Shown: positions 27,191 through 36,700 of the stretch, in pieces | How the letters are laid out: the number at the start of each line of letters is the position of its first letter | Position numbering within the stretch: the first letter of the stretch is position 1 | Source of the DNA: Pirellula staleyi DSM 6068 | GTDB lineage: Bacteria > Planctomycetota > Planctomycetia > Pirellulales > Pirellulaceae | Reading direction: 5' to 3' | NCBI GenBank assembly: GCA_945875845.1 | Contig: CAMCMB010000051.1 | Coordinates: 1 to 50,848, forward strand | Length of the DNA: 50,848 nucleotides | The notes under the pieces: generated by a model | What the model was told of the DNA's origin: nothing | The model's database searches: none | Seen by the model: the letters and a program-made list of their open reading frames with translations, nothing else | Made by a program: the position numbers and the translations under genes

Positions 27191-28489
27191 TCAACTCTCC
27201 TCCAGGGACGGGAAAAGCTGCTGCATCAGCCCTTTTTTGTGGGTCTTGAGGGCTTCGAGCTTTTGGGTTTGCGCGGCGATGAGGTCGTCGAGGCTGGTCA
27301 GGCACAAGGCAATGCGTTGTTGTTCTGGCGTACTTGGGAGGGCCACTTCGAGATTCTCAAACTCGTACTGGCTCAATGTGCGGTTGCGACCGGCACCGCC
27401 GGGCGAGGCGATCTTTAGCAACTCCTTTCCGACAGGTGTCAAGAATTGCCGCTGGATGAAGTTGACTTCACACCGATTATCCCTCGGAACGAACATGGGA
27501 AACCGATGAGACGCGATGAAGCCCATTTCATCATGCGTGGTGACGGCAAGCGCCAGTTCCCAAGCGAACACAATGTTAATTACGAGGGCATTCGGCACGA
27601 CATGGAAGACACGCTTCGTTCCGATCGACTTCCCGGTGACAGGTACTTTGTGGAACAAACCTTTCCCATGCGAGCGGATGCCGATCTCCTGATACAAATC
27701 GTTAATGTCAAGAGTCGCTGGTTCAGCCTTCTTCACAAGTACATCACTAATCTTCCGCTTCTCCCACTCCCCTGCGTTTTGGAATTCGGGGAAGCGGAGG
27801 CGGGGTTGGGTTTCGCCTTCGCGGGGGAACAGCTGCTGCATCAGCCCTTTTTTGTGGGTCTTGAGCGCGTCCACTTTCCGCGCTTGCGCGGCCATCAGCT
27901 CGTCCACCGAACTCAGGCACTCAGCGATTTTTTGTTGCTCGGGAAATGTTGGTGGAATTGGCAACTGTATCTCCGCCAAGTCCGATGAATTGATTGCGGG
28001 ATAATTGGAACCCGTGCACTTGGCAATGATTCTTCCGACGAAGGAATCGGTGTGGATGCACTGATACAAGAACCGATTGCTGCCTTTAGCCCGGAGTAGG
28101 GCATAGCCCGTAGATGCGACGTAGTGCTCATAGTCATCAAACTCGCACAGCAGATTGTTGCGTTGGTACGGGCGGACGACTTGGTAAATAATGTCACCGC
28201 GTTCCACGAGTCTTTGAGCGCGGCTTGGCGCATCGATTCGGGAAATACGTTCCTTTGCGTTTAACACTCCCGCATCAACCGACTCAAGGTCAATATAGAC
28301 GAATGATTCCGGTAGTCCGCCGTTTGCTGGATTGATGTGTGCTGCTGCTTTGAGCGGCTTTTCTGCCCAGCCCTCCGCATCCCGAAACTCCGGAAACCGC
28401 AGCTTCGGCACCAGTGTGGGTTTGCTGTCTTGCTTTTCTGGCTGACGCATAGACGCAGAGGCGCCAAGTGCTTTTGTTCGCTTACTCAT
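27191..28489 (-). CDS. hsdS: Type I restriction-modification specificity subunit
   Basis: 432 residues with the usual two half-sites. Each half has a target recognition domain followed by a conserved helical spacer; the spacer ends LKTHKKGLMQQLFP appear twice (near residue 230 and at the C-terminus), as do the TRD-closing segments P.TFPEQQKIAECLSSVDEL and PSTPEQQRIALCLTSLDDL. The two TRDs differ, so the recognition sequence should be bipartite and asymmetric. The ATG at 28489 overlaps the DUF1016 gene by 4 bp; a frame open further upstream has no domain content. It looks intact. Confidence 0.93.
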   Translation of the reverse strand: MSKRTKALGASASMRQPEKQDSKPTLVPKLRFPEFRDAEGWAEKPLKAAAHINPANGGLPESFVYIDLESVDAGVLNAKERISRIDAPSRAQRLVERGDIIYQVVRPYQRNNLLCEFDDYEHYVASTGYALLRAKGSNRFLYQCIHTDSFVGRIIAKCTGSNYPAINSSDLAEIQLPIPPTFPEQQKIAECLSSVDELMAAQARKVDALKTHKKGLMQQLFPREGETQPRLRFPEFQNAGEWEKRKISDVLVKKAEPATLDINDLYQEIGIRSHGKGLFHKVPVTGKSIGTKRVFHVVPNALVINIVFAWELALAVTTHDEMGFIASHRFPMFVPRDNRCEVNFIQRQFLTPVGKELLKIASPGGAGRNRTLSQYEFENLEVALPSTPEQQRIALCLTSLDDLIAAQTQKLEALKTHKKGLMQQLFPSLEES

Positions 28490-29718
28490 TGGCTCTTCTT
28501 CGTTGCTTTGCGTCTTGGCGTCTTGGCGTGAACCTTGCCCGGCGATTCGCTCTCGCTGTCGAGTTTGGAGGACACCAGATCGCCAGCCAATTCCGCTTCG
28601 ATCTCCTCGATGCTGGGCAGGCTGCTGCGGAGGTCTTCGGGTAGTGAGTCGGTGAGCTGGGTCTGCCAAGCGGCGACGGCGATCGATTGATCCAGGCCAC
28701 GCAACGCGTATTCGGCAACGACTCGATTCTTCGTCCGGCACAACAGCAGGCCAATCGTCGGCTGATCGTCCGGATGCTTTAACAAATCGTCGACCGCAGA
28801 GAGATACAGATTGAGCTGACCAACATCGCCGGGAGTAAAGTCTCGTGCCTTGAGTTCAAGGACTACGAAGCGGCGAAGCTTCAGGTGGTAGAAGAGCAGA
28901 TCGATCGGGTAATCGGATCCGCCGACTTCCAACCTTACCTGACGCCCGACAAACGCGAAACCAGTCCCCAGTTCCAAAAGGAACTTTTGGATGTGATCCA
29001 CCAGAGCTTGCTCGACCTCCGCTTCACGGCGCGGATCGGCGGTGCCCAGGAAGTCGAAGAGGTACGGATCTTTAAAAAGTTGTGCCGCCATGTCGGACTC
29101 GGCTGGCGGCATGGTCATGGCGAAATTGTTCTGTGCTTTGCCGAGGCGAAGGTGCAGTTGGTTCTGGATCTGGATTTCCAAAATGCTGCGGCTCCAGCCT
29201 TGGGCGAGCGTTTCGCGGATGTAGAAGTCGCGGACGGCGGGGTCTTTGACCATCTGGATAAGGCGGATGATCTGGCCCCACGGCAATTGTGAAACAAGTC
29301 GTTTCACAATTGGGCCGTCCGGAAAAGCCTCGGCAAATGCTCTCATGGAGAACAAATTGCGACGCGTGAGACCACTCATGTCGGGAAACTCTTCCTGAAG
29401 ATCGGCAGCGAGGCGGTCGATGACTTTGGCTCCCCAACCGGCCTCTTGCTGGCGGGTGAGAATGATTTTTCCGGTCTGCCAGTAGGCTTCGATCACGATG
29501 GGATTAGCCGCCAGGATGGCGCGGACGCGGGCGCTGCGGAGGTGGGACTTTATCTCCTGAAGCGTGGCAGCGTAGCTCTCCGGCAGCGACGCAGCAGACG
29601 GCGCGACTGGGAAAATCGCCTCAGGGCGGGTGCGGCCGCGGGACAGGCGGGTGTCGTCCAGTTTTTCCGAGGTGGGTTCACTAGGTTTCTTTTTGCTCAT
29701 TCGCGCTGTCTCTTTCAT
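28486..29718 (-). CDS. DUF1016/YhcG-type PD-(D/E)XK nuclease
   Basis: 410 residues. The N-terminal DUF1016 part (IVIEAYWQTGKIIL, GLTRRNLFSMRAFAEAF, LPWGQIIRLI) is followed by a PD-(D/E)XK nuclease core with Asp273 in SDYPIDLLFYH and Glu288/Lys290 in FVVLELKARDF. The C-terminus has an extra basic tail (TPRRKATKKSQ). Such proteins are frequent next to type I restriction loci and in defence islands. It overlaps both neighbours by 4 bp, so it is translated as part of the operon. Active-site residues are present, so nuclease activity is expected. Confidence 0.88.
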   Translation of the reverse strand: MKETARMSKKKPSEPTSEKLDDTRLSRGRTRPEAIFPVAPSAASLPESYAATLQEIKSHLRSARVRAILAANPIVIEAYWQTGKIILTRQQEAGWGAKVIDRLAADLQEEFPDMSGLTRRNLFSMRAFAEAFPDGPIVKRLVSQLPWGQIIRLIQMVKDPAVRDFYIRETLAQGWSRSILEIQIQNQLHLRLGKAQNNFAMTMPPAESDMAAQLFKDPYLFDFLGTADPRREAEVEQALVDHIQKFLLELGTGFAFVGRQVRLEVGGSDYPIDLLFYHLKLRRFVVLELKARDFTPGDVGQLNLYLSAVDDLLKHPDDQPTIGLLLCRTKNRVVAEYALRGLDQSIAVAAWQTQLTDSLPEDLRSSLPSIEEIEAELAGDLVSSKLDSESESPGKVHAKTPRRKATKKSQ

Positions 29719-30101
29719 TCGCCTTCCCGTTTACCAGGGTTCTTCAGGGCTTTCGTTTCATCGGAACTCAAGCGTCGTCCCACTGTTCTGACATCCTCGG
29801 TCGAAGGCAAAATGGCACCCGTGGCCTCGATCCATTTGCGCGGGGTGAGCGAGAAGCTGTTGAGACCAGCCTGATTTCTAAAGGTCTCGAATTCGAGACT
29901 TTTAAAATCCGGGTTGTGTATCTTTTCCCAAATACCGATGAATTCGAGTGTATTGCGGTTCCGCATCCAACTGTAGATCAGCACGTCATCCCCGAATTTT
30001 TGAGCCATGTCGGTGAGGGAGATGAAGTCTTGGCTGTTCTGCGAGACGATGGTGATGGCGGTCCCCTGAACTTCGATCTTGGTACGTTTGGCTTTGCTCA
30101 T
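29715..30101 (-). CDS. Short KilA-N domain protein
   Basis: 128 residues from the ATG at 30101 (162 from an ATG at 30203 that overlaps hsdR). The sequence IEVQGTAITIVSQNSQDF, ISLTDMA, WMRNRNTLEFIGIWE, FRNQAGLNSFSLTPRKWIE is the N-terminal part of the KilA-N DNA-binding domain found with RhuM-like genes in restriction loci. Family members continue with a GRYGGTYAHKDIA-type segment; here the chain ends instead with a charged tail (STEDVRTVGRRLSSDETKAL). It is probably shortened. The stop overlaps the DUF1016 start (ATGA). Confidence 0.7.
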   Translation of the reverse strand: MSKAKRTKIEVQGTAITIVSQNSQDFISLTDMAQKFGDDVLIYSWMRNRNTLEFIGIWEKIHNPDFKSLEFETFRNQAGLNSFSLTPRKWIEATGAILPSTEDVRTVGRRLSSDETKALKNPGKREGE

Positions 30102-30192
30102 GGTTGTAGGCTGTCTCGTGAAGGGCAATTTCAATTCCGTCGAATCCGAGTGGTTTGAGTGTGGCGATTCCGCCCTATTCAGAACGGTGCTT

Positions 30193-33100
30193 TCATTGCT
30201 CATACGCGCTGAGTCCTGAGATGTCGCGACCAGCGGCGCGTTTGATGAGAAGTGGATGAAGGTCCTTCATCAACGCGAGTTCGGCCTGGGTGCGTTCTTT
30301 CCAGCCGAGGTCGAGCGGGGCCATGAGGTCGCTGAGCTGCTCGCCATCGAAGATCAAACGTTCTAGGATGCCGTCCACGAAGGTTTGCAGAGTTGGGGTC
30401 GCGATACTGTGCTTCGCGGCGATGGCGGCGAGTTCCTTGGCGTTCTTCTCTGCCTTGAAGCGGGTGTAGCCGTCGCGGATGGCGATTTCGCTAAGCCCCT
30501 CGCCCGCCTTGAGTGTGCTAATGTATTCGGCGATGTCGTCCCGCTCGTTCATGAGCTTGGCATCGGAACTGATGAGGCCAATGAGTTCCTCGCGGGTCAT
30601 CTTCGACTTGCCCGGCCCCTTGGCCGAGAATTTAGTGATAAGGCCCATGATGTAGTCGTAATCGATCACGGCGGAGGCGAAGAGAGCGAGTTCCAGCTCA
30701 AGTTGGTCCAGTGATTCTGTGGCGTCCGTTTTTTCGCTGCCCTTGCCTCGCTTCTCTCTTAGCCTTTTTGCGGTTTCCAGGTACTCGCCCCGAAAACCAC
30801 GATGACTGTCGGTCGGTAACGCTTGCTCGATGGTCTGTTTGTTTTCCTCGGTGAGGTCGGTGTATTGGTCGAGTTGCGTCTTGAGCCGCTGGACTTCCTT
30901 GAAGTGATTGATGAAGGCGGCCTTGGCTATGTCCCCTTTGAGATTTGCCACGGCAGACGGCGTGCAATCCAGGCCTTGCGATTTCATAAAGCTGCCGAGC
31001 TTCTGGACGGCATCCTCCAGCTTCTTGATGACCACTGGGGCTTTTTCCACAAGCCAAATTTCCCGCGTTTGATCGCCAGTCTTTTCGCCCGAGAAGAGGG
31101 TTATGGCGGCATCCACTGCTTCCTGCTGCTGACGGAAGTCGAGGATGTTTCCGAAAGGCTTGGTGCCGTTAAGCACCCGATTGGTGCGTGAGAACGCCTG
31201 GATCAAGCCGTGGTGCTTGAGGTTCTTGTCCACATAGAGCGTATTGAGATATTTGGAATCGAACCCGGTGAGCAACATATCGACCACGATGGTGATATCG
31301 ATCTTGTGATGTGGAACGTTCGTGTTGGCTTTGCGTAAATCCTCGTCCGGCCACTGCTGGTCTTTAATCCGCTTTTGCACATCCTGATAGTAGAGATCGA
31401 ACTCGGAGATACGATGATTGCTACCGTAGCGGGCGTTGTAGTCGATGAGGATGGCCTCAAGGGCCTTCTTTTTCTTTTCGGGCTCTACCTTGTTGTCCTC
31501 CTGCTCCTGCGGCAGGTCTTGGGCGAGCTGCACAATGTCCTTTTTGGCGTCCGGGTTCTCTGCGAGTTGGGCAGGCGGGGAGAACACGCAGGCGATGTTC
31601 AGCGGCTTGAAGTCAGGATCGGTTTCCTTCTTTTTCTTCTGCATCTCGCTGAATAATTCGAAGTATTCGATGGCGTCGTTGATGGACGCGGTCGCGAGGA
31701 TCGCATTGAAACGGCGTCCCCCCGTCGCGGCATCGTGCTTGGACAAAATGCACTCAATGATAGATTTCTTTGGAAGTGGCTCGCCGGACTTCGGTGGGTT
31801 CTTGCCCTCCGGTTTGAAGTAGTCGATGTGGAACCGCAATACGTTGCCGTCCTCGATGGCATGCGTGATGGTGTAGGCGTGAAGCCGCTGCTGGAACAGG
31901 TCGTTCGTCGTGCGCAACGAGGCTTGCGTATCCTCGATCTTCTGCAACGAAGCGTTTTCCTCAAAGATGGGCGTTCCCGTGAAACCGAAGAGCTGAGCAA
32001 GCGGGAAGAACTCTTTGATGGCTTTGTGGTTTTCGCCAAACTGCGATCGGTGGCATTCGTCGAAGATGAAAACAATGCGTTTGTCTTGCAACGGTTCAAG
32101 GAGCTCTTTGAAGGTGGGTTGGCCATTTTTCGCCCGTTGCTTGTTGCGTTTGCTCCCTTCATCCAAAGCGAGGCCGAGTTTCTGGATGGTGGTTACGATG
32201 ACCTTGTCGGTGTAGTCGTCCGAACGCAGACGGCGTACGAGGGCGGCGGTATTGGTGTTTTCTTCCACGCAGCCTTCCTGGAAGCGGTTGAACTCTTCGC
32301 GAGTCTGGCGGTCGAGGTCTTTTCGGTCCACGACGAAAACGCATTTGTGGATACGATCGTTCTCTTTGAGTAGCGTAGAAGCCTTGAAGGAGGTGAGCGT
32401 CTTGCCGCTGCCGGTCGTATGCCAAATGTATCCATTGCTGCTGTTGTCCTCGATGCACTTCACAATCTGCTGCACGGCATAGACCTGATAGGGCCTCATG
32501 ATCATGAGCTTCTGTTCGCTGACAACGAGCACCATGTAGCGACTGATGGTCCTGCCGAGGTCGCATTTTCTGAGGAATAGCTCCGCAAAGGAGTCGAGGT
32601 GGGCAATTTTCTTGTTTTCTTCGTCTGCGAACTCATAGACCGGCAGGAAACGCTCTTCGGCATTGAATGCAAAGTGGCGGGCGTTGTTGTTGGCGAAGTA
32701 GTACGTGCGGTTCCGATTGCTGACGATGAAGAGCTGCATAAAGCACAGCAGCGTTTTGGCGTAACCGTTGCCGGGATCGTTCTTGTATTCGACGATCTGC
32801 TCCATTGCCCGTTTAGGGCTGGTGCCGAGCGTTTTCAGCTCGATCTGCACGACGGGCACGCCGTTTATGAGAAGGAGCACATCGTAACGGTGGTGGCTGT
32901 TTTCCGTGTTGATGCGGAGCTGGTTGATGACTTCGAAGGTGTTCTTGCACCAGTCCTTGATGTTGACGAGCGTAAAGTTCAGCGGTGTGCCATCGTCGCG
33001 GGTGAACGCATTGATGCTGCGTAGGGTCTTTGCAGCCGTAAAAACATCGGGCGTGATGATTTCGTCGAGCAGGCGGGCGAACTCGGAATCGGTAAGACGG

Positions 33101-33288
33101 ACTCGGTTGAGGGCCTCGAACTTCTCACGGAAGTTCTTCTCAAGTGTCGCTCGGTCGGTGATGTCGCGGCGGTATTCGTATTTGAGGCTTTGGAGTTTGC
33201 CGATGAAACCGGCCTCGATGCGGTTTTCTCGAACGACGGATCGAGTGGTGTCCGAGGACTGCCCGTAGTTAAAGTTGGAATCGGGCAT
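30193..33288 (-). CDS. hsdR: Type I restriction endonuclease/translocase subunit
   Basis: 1031 residues, full length for HsdR. The N-terminal nuclease domain has Asp136 and Glu150-x-Lys152 in the YDVLLLINGVPVVQIELKT run. The superfamily 2 translocase follows with Walker A TTGSGKT (291-297), motif II DECH (410-413), motif III GFTGTP, and late motifs MLLTGFDSKYLN and QAFSRTNR. The C-terminal helical region for docking to the methylase is present. It is the first gene of the seven-gene operon. Nothing is visibly broken, which contrasts with the deleted HsdM. Confidence 0.95.
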   Translation of the reverse strand: MPDSNFNYGQSSDTTRSVVRENRIEAGFIGKLQSLKYEYRRDITDRATLEKNFREKFEALNRVRLTDSEFARLLDEIITPDVFTAAKTLRSINAFTRDDGTPLNFTLVNIKDWCKNTFEVINQLRINTENSHHRYDVLLLINGVPVVQIELKTLGTSPKRAMEQIVEYKNDPGNGYAKTLLCFMQLFIVSNRNRTYYFANNNARHFAFNAEERFLPVYEFADEENKKIAHLDSFAELFLRKCDLGRTISRYMVLVVSEQKLMIMRPYQVYAVQQIVKCIEDNSSNGYIWHTTGSGKTLTSFKASTLLKENDRIHKCVFVVDRKDLDRQTREEFNRFQEGCVEENTNTAALVRRLRSDDYTDKVIVTTIQKLGLALDEGSKRNKQRAKNGQPTFKELLEPLQDKRIVFIFDECHRSQFGENHKAIKEFFPLAQLFGFTGTPIFEENASLQKIEDTQASLRTTNDLFQQRLHAYTITHAIEDGNVLRFHIDYFKPEGKNPPKSGEPLPKKSIIECILSKHDAATGGRRFNAILATASINDAIEYFELFSEMQKKKKETDPDFKPLNIACVFSPPAQLAENPDAKKDIVQLAQDLPQEQEDNKVEPEKKKKALEAILIDYNARYGSNHRISEFDLYYQDVQKRIKDQQWPDEDLRKANTNVPHHKIDITIVVDMLLTGFDSKYLNTLYVDKNLKHHGLIQAFSRTNRVLNGTKPFGNILDFRQQQEAVDAAITLFSGEKTGDQTREIWLVEKAPVVIKKLEDAVQKLGSFMKSQGLDCTPSAVANLKGDIAKAAFINHFKEVQRLKTQLDQYTDLTEENKQTIEQALPTDSHRGFRGEYLETAKRLREKRGKGSEKTDATESLDQLELELALFASAVIDYDYIMGLITKFSAKGPGKSKMTREELIGLISSDAKLMNERDDIAEYISTLKAGEGLSEIAIRDGYTRFKAEKNAKELAAIAAKHSIATPTLQTFVDGILERLIFDGEQLSDLMAPLDLGWKERTQAELALMKDLHPLLIKRAAGRDISGLSAYEQ

Positions 33289-33750
33289 GATTTGCGATGG
33301 GGCGATGTTGTTGGATTTGAGCTAGAACCAATCGACGGCCATTGCGAGTCCAACTCCCAGTATCGCGGTGCGCAAACATAGGCGTGAAGGTCGAATGGAC
33401 TTGAATTTTTGAGCATTCTACACCAATTGTGGGACGTGAGCGTGCGATCATTTAGATCGATACACTGGTCAATCATTCATCATTCCCCCAATAGGACAAG
33501 CACAACAACTAGGGGGAGCACAAGTAATTTCCACGGCGAATTTTTTGGCTGATCACGGATCCACGGAGGAGCTAAAAAATTCATTAAGTTTTGGGGATTC
33601 GGACGGGATATTACTTGCAGCATCAGACCAAAGTCGCTTACGATCGAGCGCCTTATCTAGCAGATTGACACTCTCGGTTGAAATATCTACCAGTTTTCGG
33701 TGTGGACAGTCGCTAGCATCAGCACAATTTTCCAGCGCAAGAGTTTTTCA
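33289..33750. other. 460-bp divergent intergenic region
   Basis: Lies between the starts of hsdR (minus) and the giant gene (plus), so it should hold both promoters. I see an imperfect inverted pair CCCCC/GGGGG around 33485-33515 and an AT-rich stretch near 33540-33590, but no clear promoter boxes or gene. Confidence 0.5.
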
Positions 33751-36700
33751 ATGATCTCAGCTTTTTATCGTTGGCTGCGAAACCTCCTCTACTTATTGCG
33801 GACGCGTCGATCTCGGCGGGTAAAACTTCAGGCAAACCAGCGGACCACGGCCTGGACCAGCGTCAGGTACTTCGCTGGAGTCGCACGTAAGCATCCATTT
33901 CGACGACAGCTCGCTATCACGGATTCGACCATGGGCGTTGAGGCACTGGAACCTCGTATACTCCTCAGTGCCGACGCCCGCGTGTTTGCCACCTTCGACG
34001 GACAGCTCGTCGGCTCCGGTGGAAGCGATCGGATCGAATTAGGGATCAGCAATTCGGAATTCACGTTGAGCGGCGGAAAGATGAACTTGGGCTTTAAGCT
34101 CGTGGCAGGCGACGGCAGCAACCTTGATCCCGCGACAGTGACGATTCGCAATTCCAGCACGAATGCGGTCGTGGCCCCGGCCCTCAGTCAGCCGGATCTA
34201 GCGGCCAAACGTCAGAGTCTCGCCATCGCCGAGCTTTCTGCGGGAAATTACTACCTCACGGTGTCGTCCGAACGCAGCACGTCAGGTTCTTATCGGTTGA
34301 ACACCTATCTAGTGGGTGACGTCAATGGCGACCGCAAGGTCGATACGGCTGACGGAACGGCGATCAACGCGTTGATCAGAAACAGTCAGTATCAAGTCGA
34401 AGCGGACGCGAACCTCGACGGGCTCGTGACGGCATACGATTATTCGCAATGGCGCACGAATCTCGGTGACAGCACGACTCTCAATCCCCTTTCGATGACC
34501 CTCTCGGCCCTACCCGGCTCCATCGTGTTAGCGGATGGCACTCGGGTCACGAATCAATCGACAATTCTCGTGACGGGGACGACAAGTGCCGCCGCGTCAT
34601 TCACGGCGGAAACGGGCGCCGACAACGGATTCGATAATGGGTCCGGTCTCGCCAGCAGCGCAGGTACGTTCACGGTTTCGGGAGTTACCTTGGCCGAGGG
34701 GGACAATGTCGTTCAAGTGCGATCACGGGCGGCATCGTCGTTCACTCAGCAACGGCTCGAATCGTTCTCCATCACACGCGATACGCAGGCTCCCGTCGTC
34801 GTCATTGATGCCCCCGTCTCGGGTCTCGTCAGCAACCGCAATGTCACGGTGAGTGGTCGAGCAACAGACAGTCGTGCAGGGATGGGAATTTTAAAGGCAA
34901 AGGTCGATTCCGGGCCGTTGTTCGACGTCGCATTCGATGCCGCAGGGAATTTTCAACTGGAAACAACACTGCCGCTGGATGGATCGGCCGATGGTCCGCA
35001 CGTCGTCTACCTGCGCGGGACCGACCTAGTCGGCAATGTCTCTAGTTTCTTTGACGTCACTTTTACGCTCGATTCCCTTGCTCCCAGCGCCGCGTTTGAC
35101 CTGTCGATTGCATCGGACACCGGGACCGTCGGCGACCTCTCTACAAGTGCCGGAAGCGTTACCTTGGTTGGACGAACCGATCCTGGATCGACCGTCACGC
35201 TGTCGAAGAGCGGCGCGACGATCGCAACAGCGCTTGCCTCGGGCTCAGGGAGCTTCCAGTTCGCCAGCGTTTCGCTCGCCCTCGGAGGTAACGGGTTCAC
35301 CGCCCAAGCCGTGGACCCCGCAGGAAACGTAGGTGATTTTAGCATGGTGTTGACGCGAGTCAGTCCTGACGCGAACCAGCAGGATGTCGTCTTGCGATGG
35401 AATCAGGCTGCCCTCAACGCGATCCGCCTTGATGCCTCGGCCCCACCGGTAGCGACGCGCGCCCTGGCGATGGTTGGAACGGCGATTTTCGACGCTGTCA
35501 GTGCGATCGAAGGCACGCCCGGGTACCTCGCCAAACTGACGCCGCCGGTGGGCGCGTCCGCCGAGGCGGCGGCAACAACTGCGGCTCATAGGATCCTCTC
35601 CTATCTGTACCCAGGTCAGCAGGCCGCCTTCGATGCGACGCAAACCGCCGCCTTGGCGCAGGTGGCAGCCGGTGCCTCCAAGACCGACGGCGAGGCGTTC
35701 GGACGCGAGGTCGGAAACGCCGTCATCGCTTTGCGTGCGAACGACGGATCTCGACAGTTCACGGACTACATGCCCCCGAACACCAATGAGGGAACCTGGC
35801 AGCCAACGACGCCAATGTTCGCCGAGGCGCTTCTGCCGCAATGGGCCACCGTCACGCCCTTCGCCCTCAACTCGCCTAACCAGTTCCGACCAGCCGCGCC
35901 CCCGGCTCTGGGAAGTGTGGAATACGCGACCGCTTTGAACGAGGTCCAGACAAAGGGCCGGGCCGCGGGGTCCACGCGCACAGCTGACGAAACGAATTCC
36001 GCCCTGTACTGGGCCGACGGGCTGGGCACGGTGACCCCGGCAGGTCACTGGAATCAGATCGCCGCGCAGTTGGCTCAGTCTCAGGGCTACGGCCTGTCGG
36101 CCAACGCCCGACTGTTTGCCGAATTGAACGTCGCCTTGGCCGACGCCGCCATCGCCGCTTGGGACGCCAAGTACTTCTACGGGTTGTGGAGGCCCGTGAC
36201 AGCGATTGTGGGGGCGAGCTCCGACGGCAACAGTCTGACAACGGTTGAGGCGGCCTGGACGCCACTCCTAGTGACGCCTAACCACCCCACCTACTCGTCC
36301 GGGCACAGCACGTTTAGCGGTGCTGCTCAGATCGTCCTGGAGTCGTTCTTCGGTACCAGCACCAGCTTCACGGCGGCCACCGAGGCTCCCGGTGTGGCAC
36401 CGCGCACCTTCACGAGCTTCCGCCAGGCTGCCGAAGAAGCGGGCCAGAGCCGTATTCTCGGCGGGATTCACTTCCAGTTCGACAACCAGGCAGGGCTGAC
36501 CGCCGGGCGGAACGTGGCGAGCTACGTGCTCCAGGCATTCTCCCTGGCCGCTGATACGCGCGCTCCCGGCGTGAGCATTCAGAGCCCGGTGGACGATCTG
36601 GTCACGGCCACCAACGTGACTATCCACGGCCAAGCCCTCGACAACCTTTCCGGGCTCAAATTGCTCGAGGTTCAACTCGATGGCGGCAGCTACGGCCCGG

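Noticed and set aside
29715-30203. RhuM-type full-length protein interrupted by a frameshift
   Set aside because: I could not find the missing KilA-N C-terminal residues in other frames of the neighbouring DNA, so a deletion or a natural short form is more likely.
35245-36048. Long minus-strand frame opposite the haloperoxidase region
   Set aside because: It is a shadow of a G+C-rich gene: low-complexity Arg/Gly-rich translation with no motifs, while the plus strand carries clear domains.
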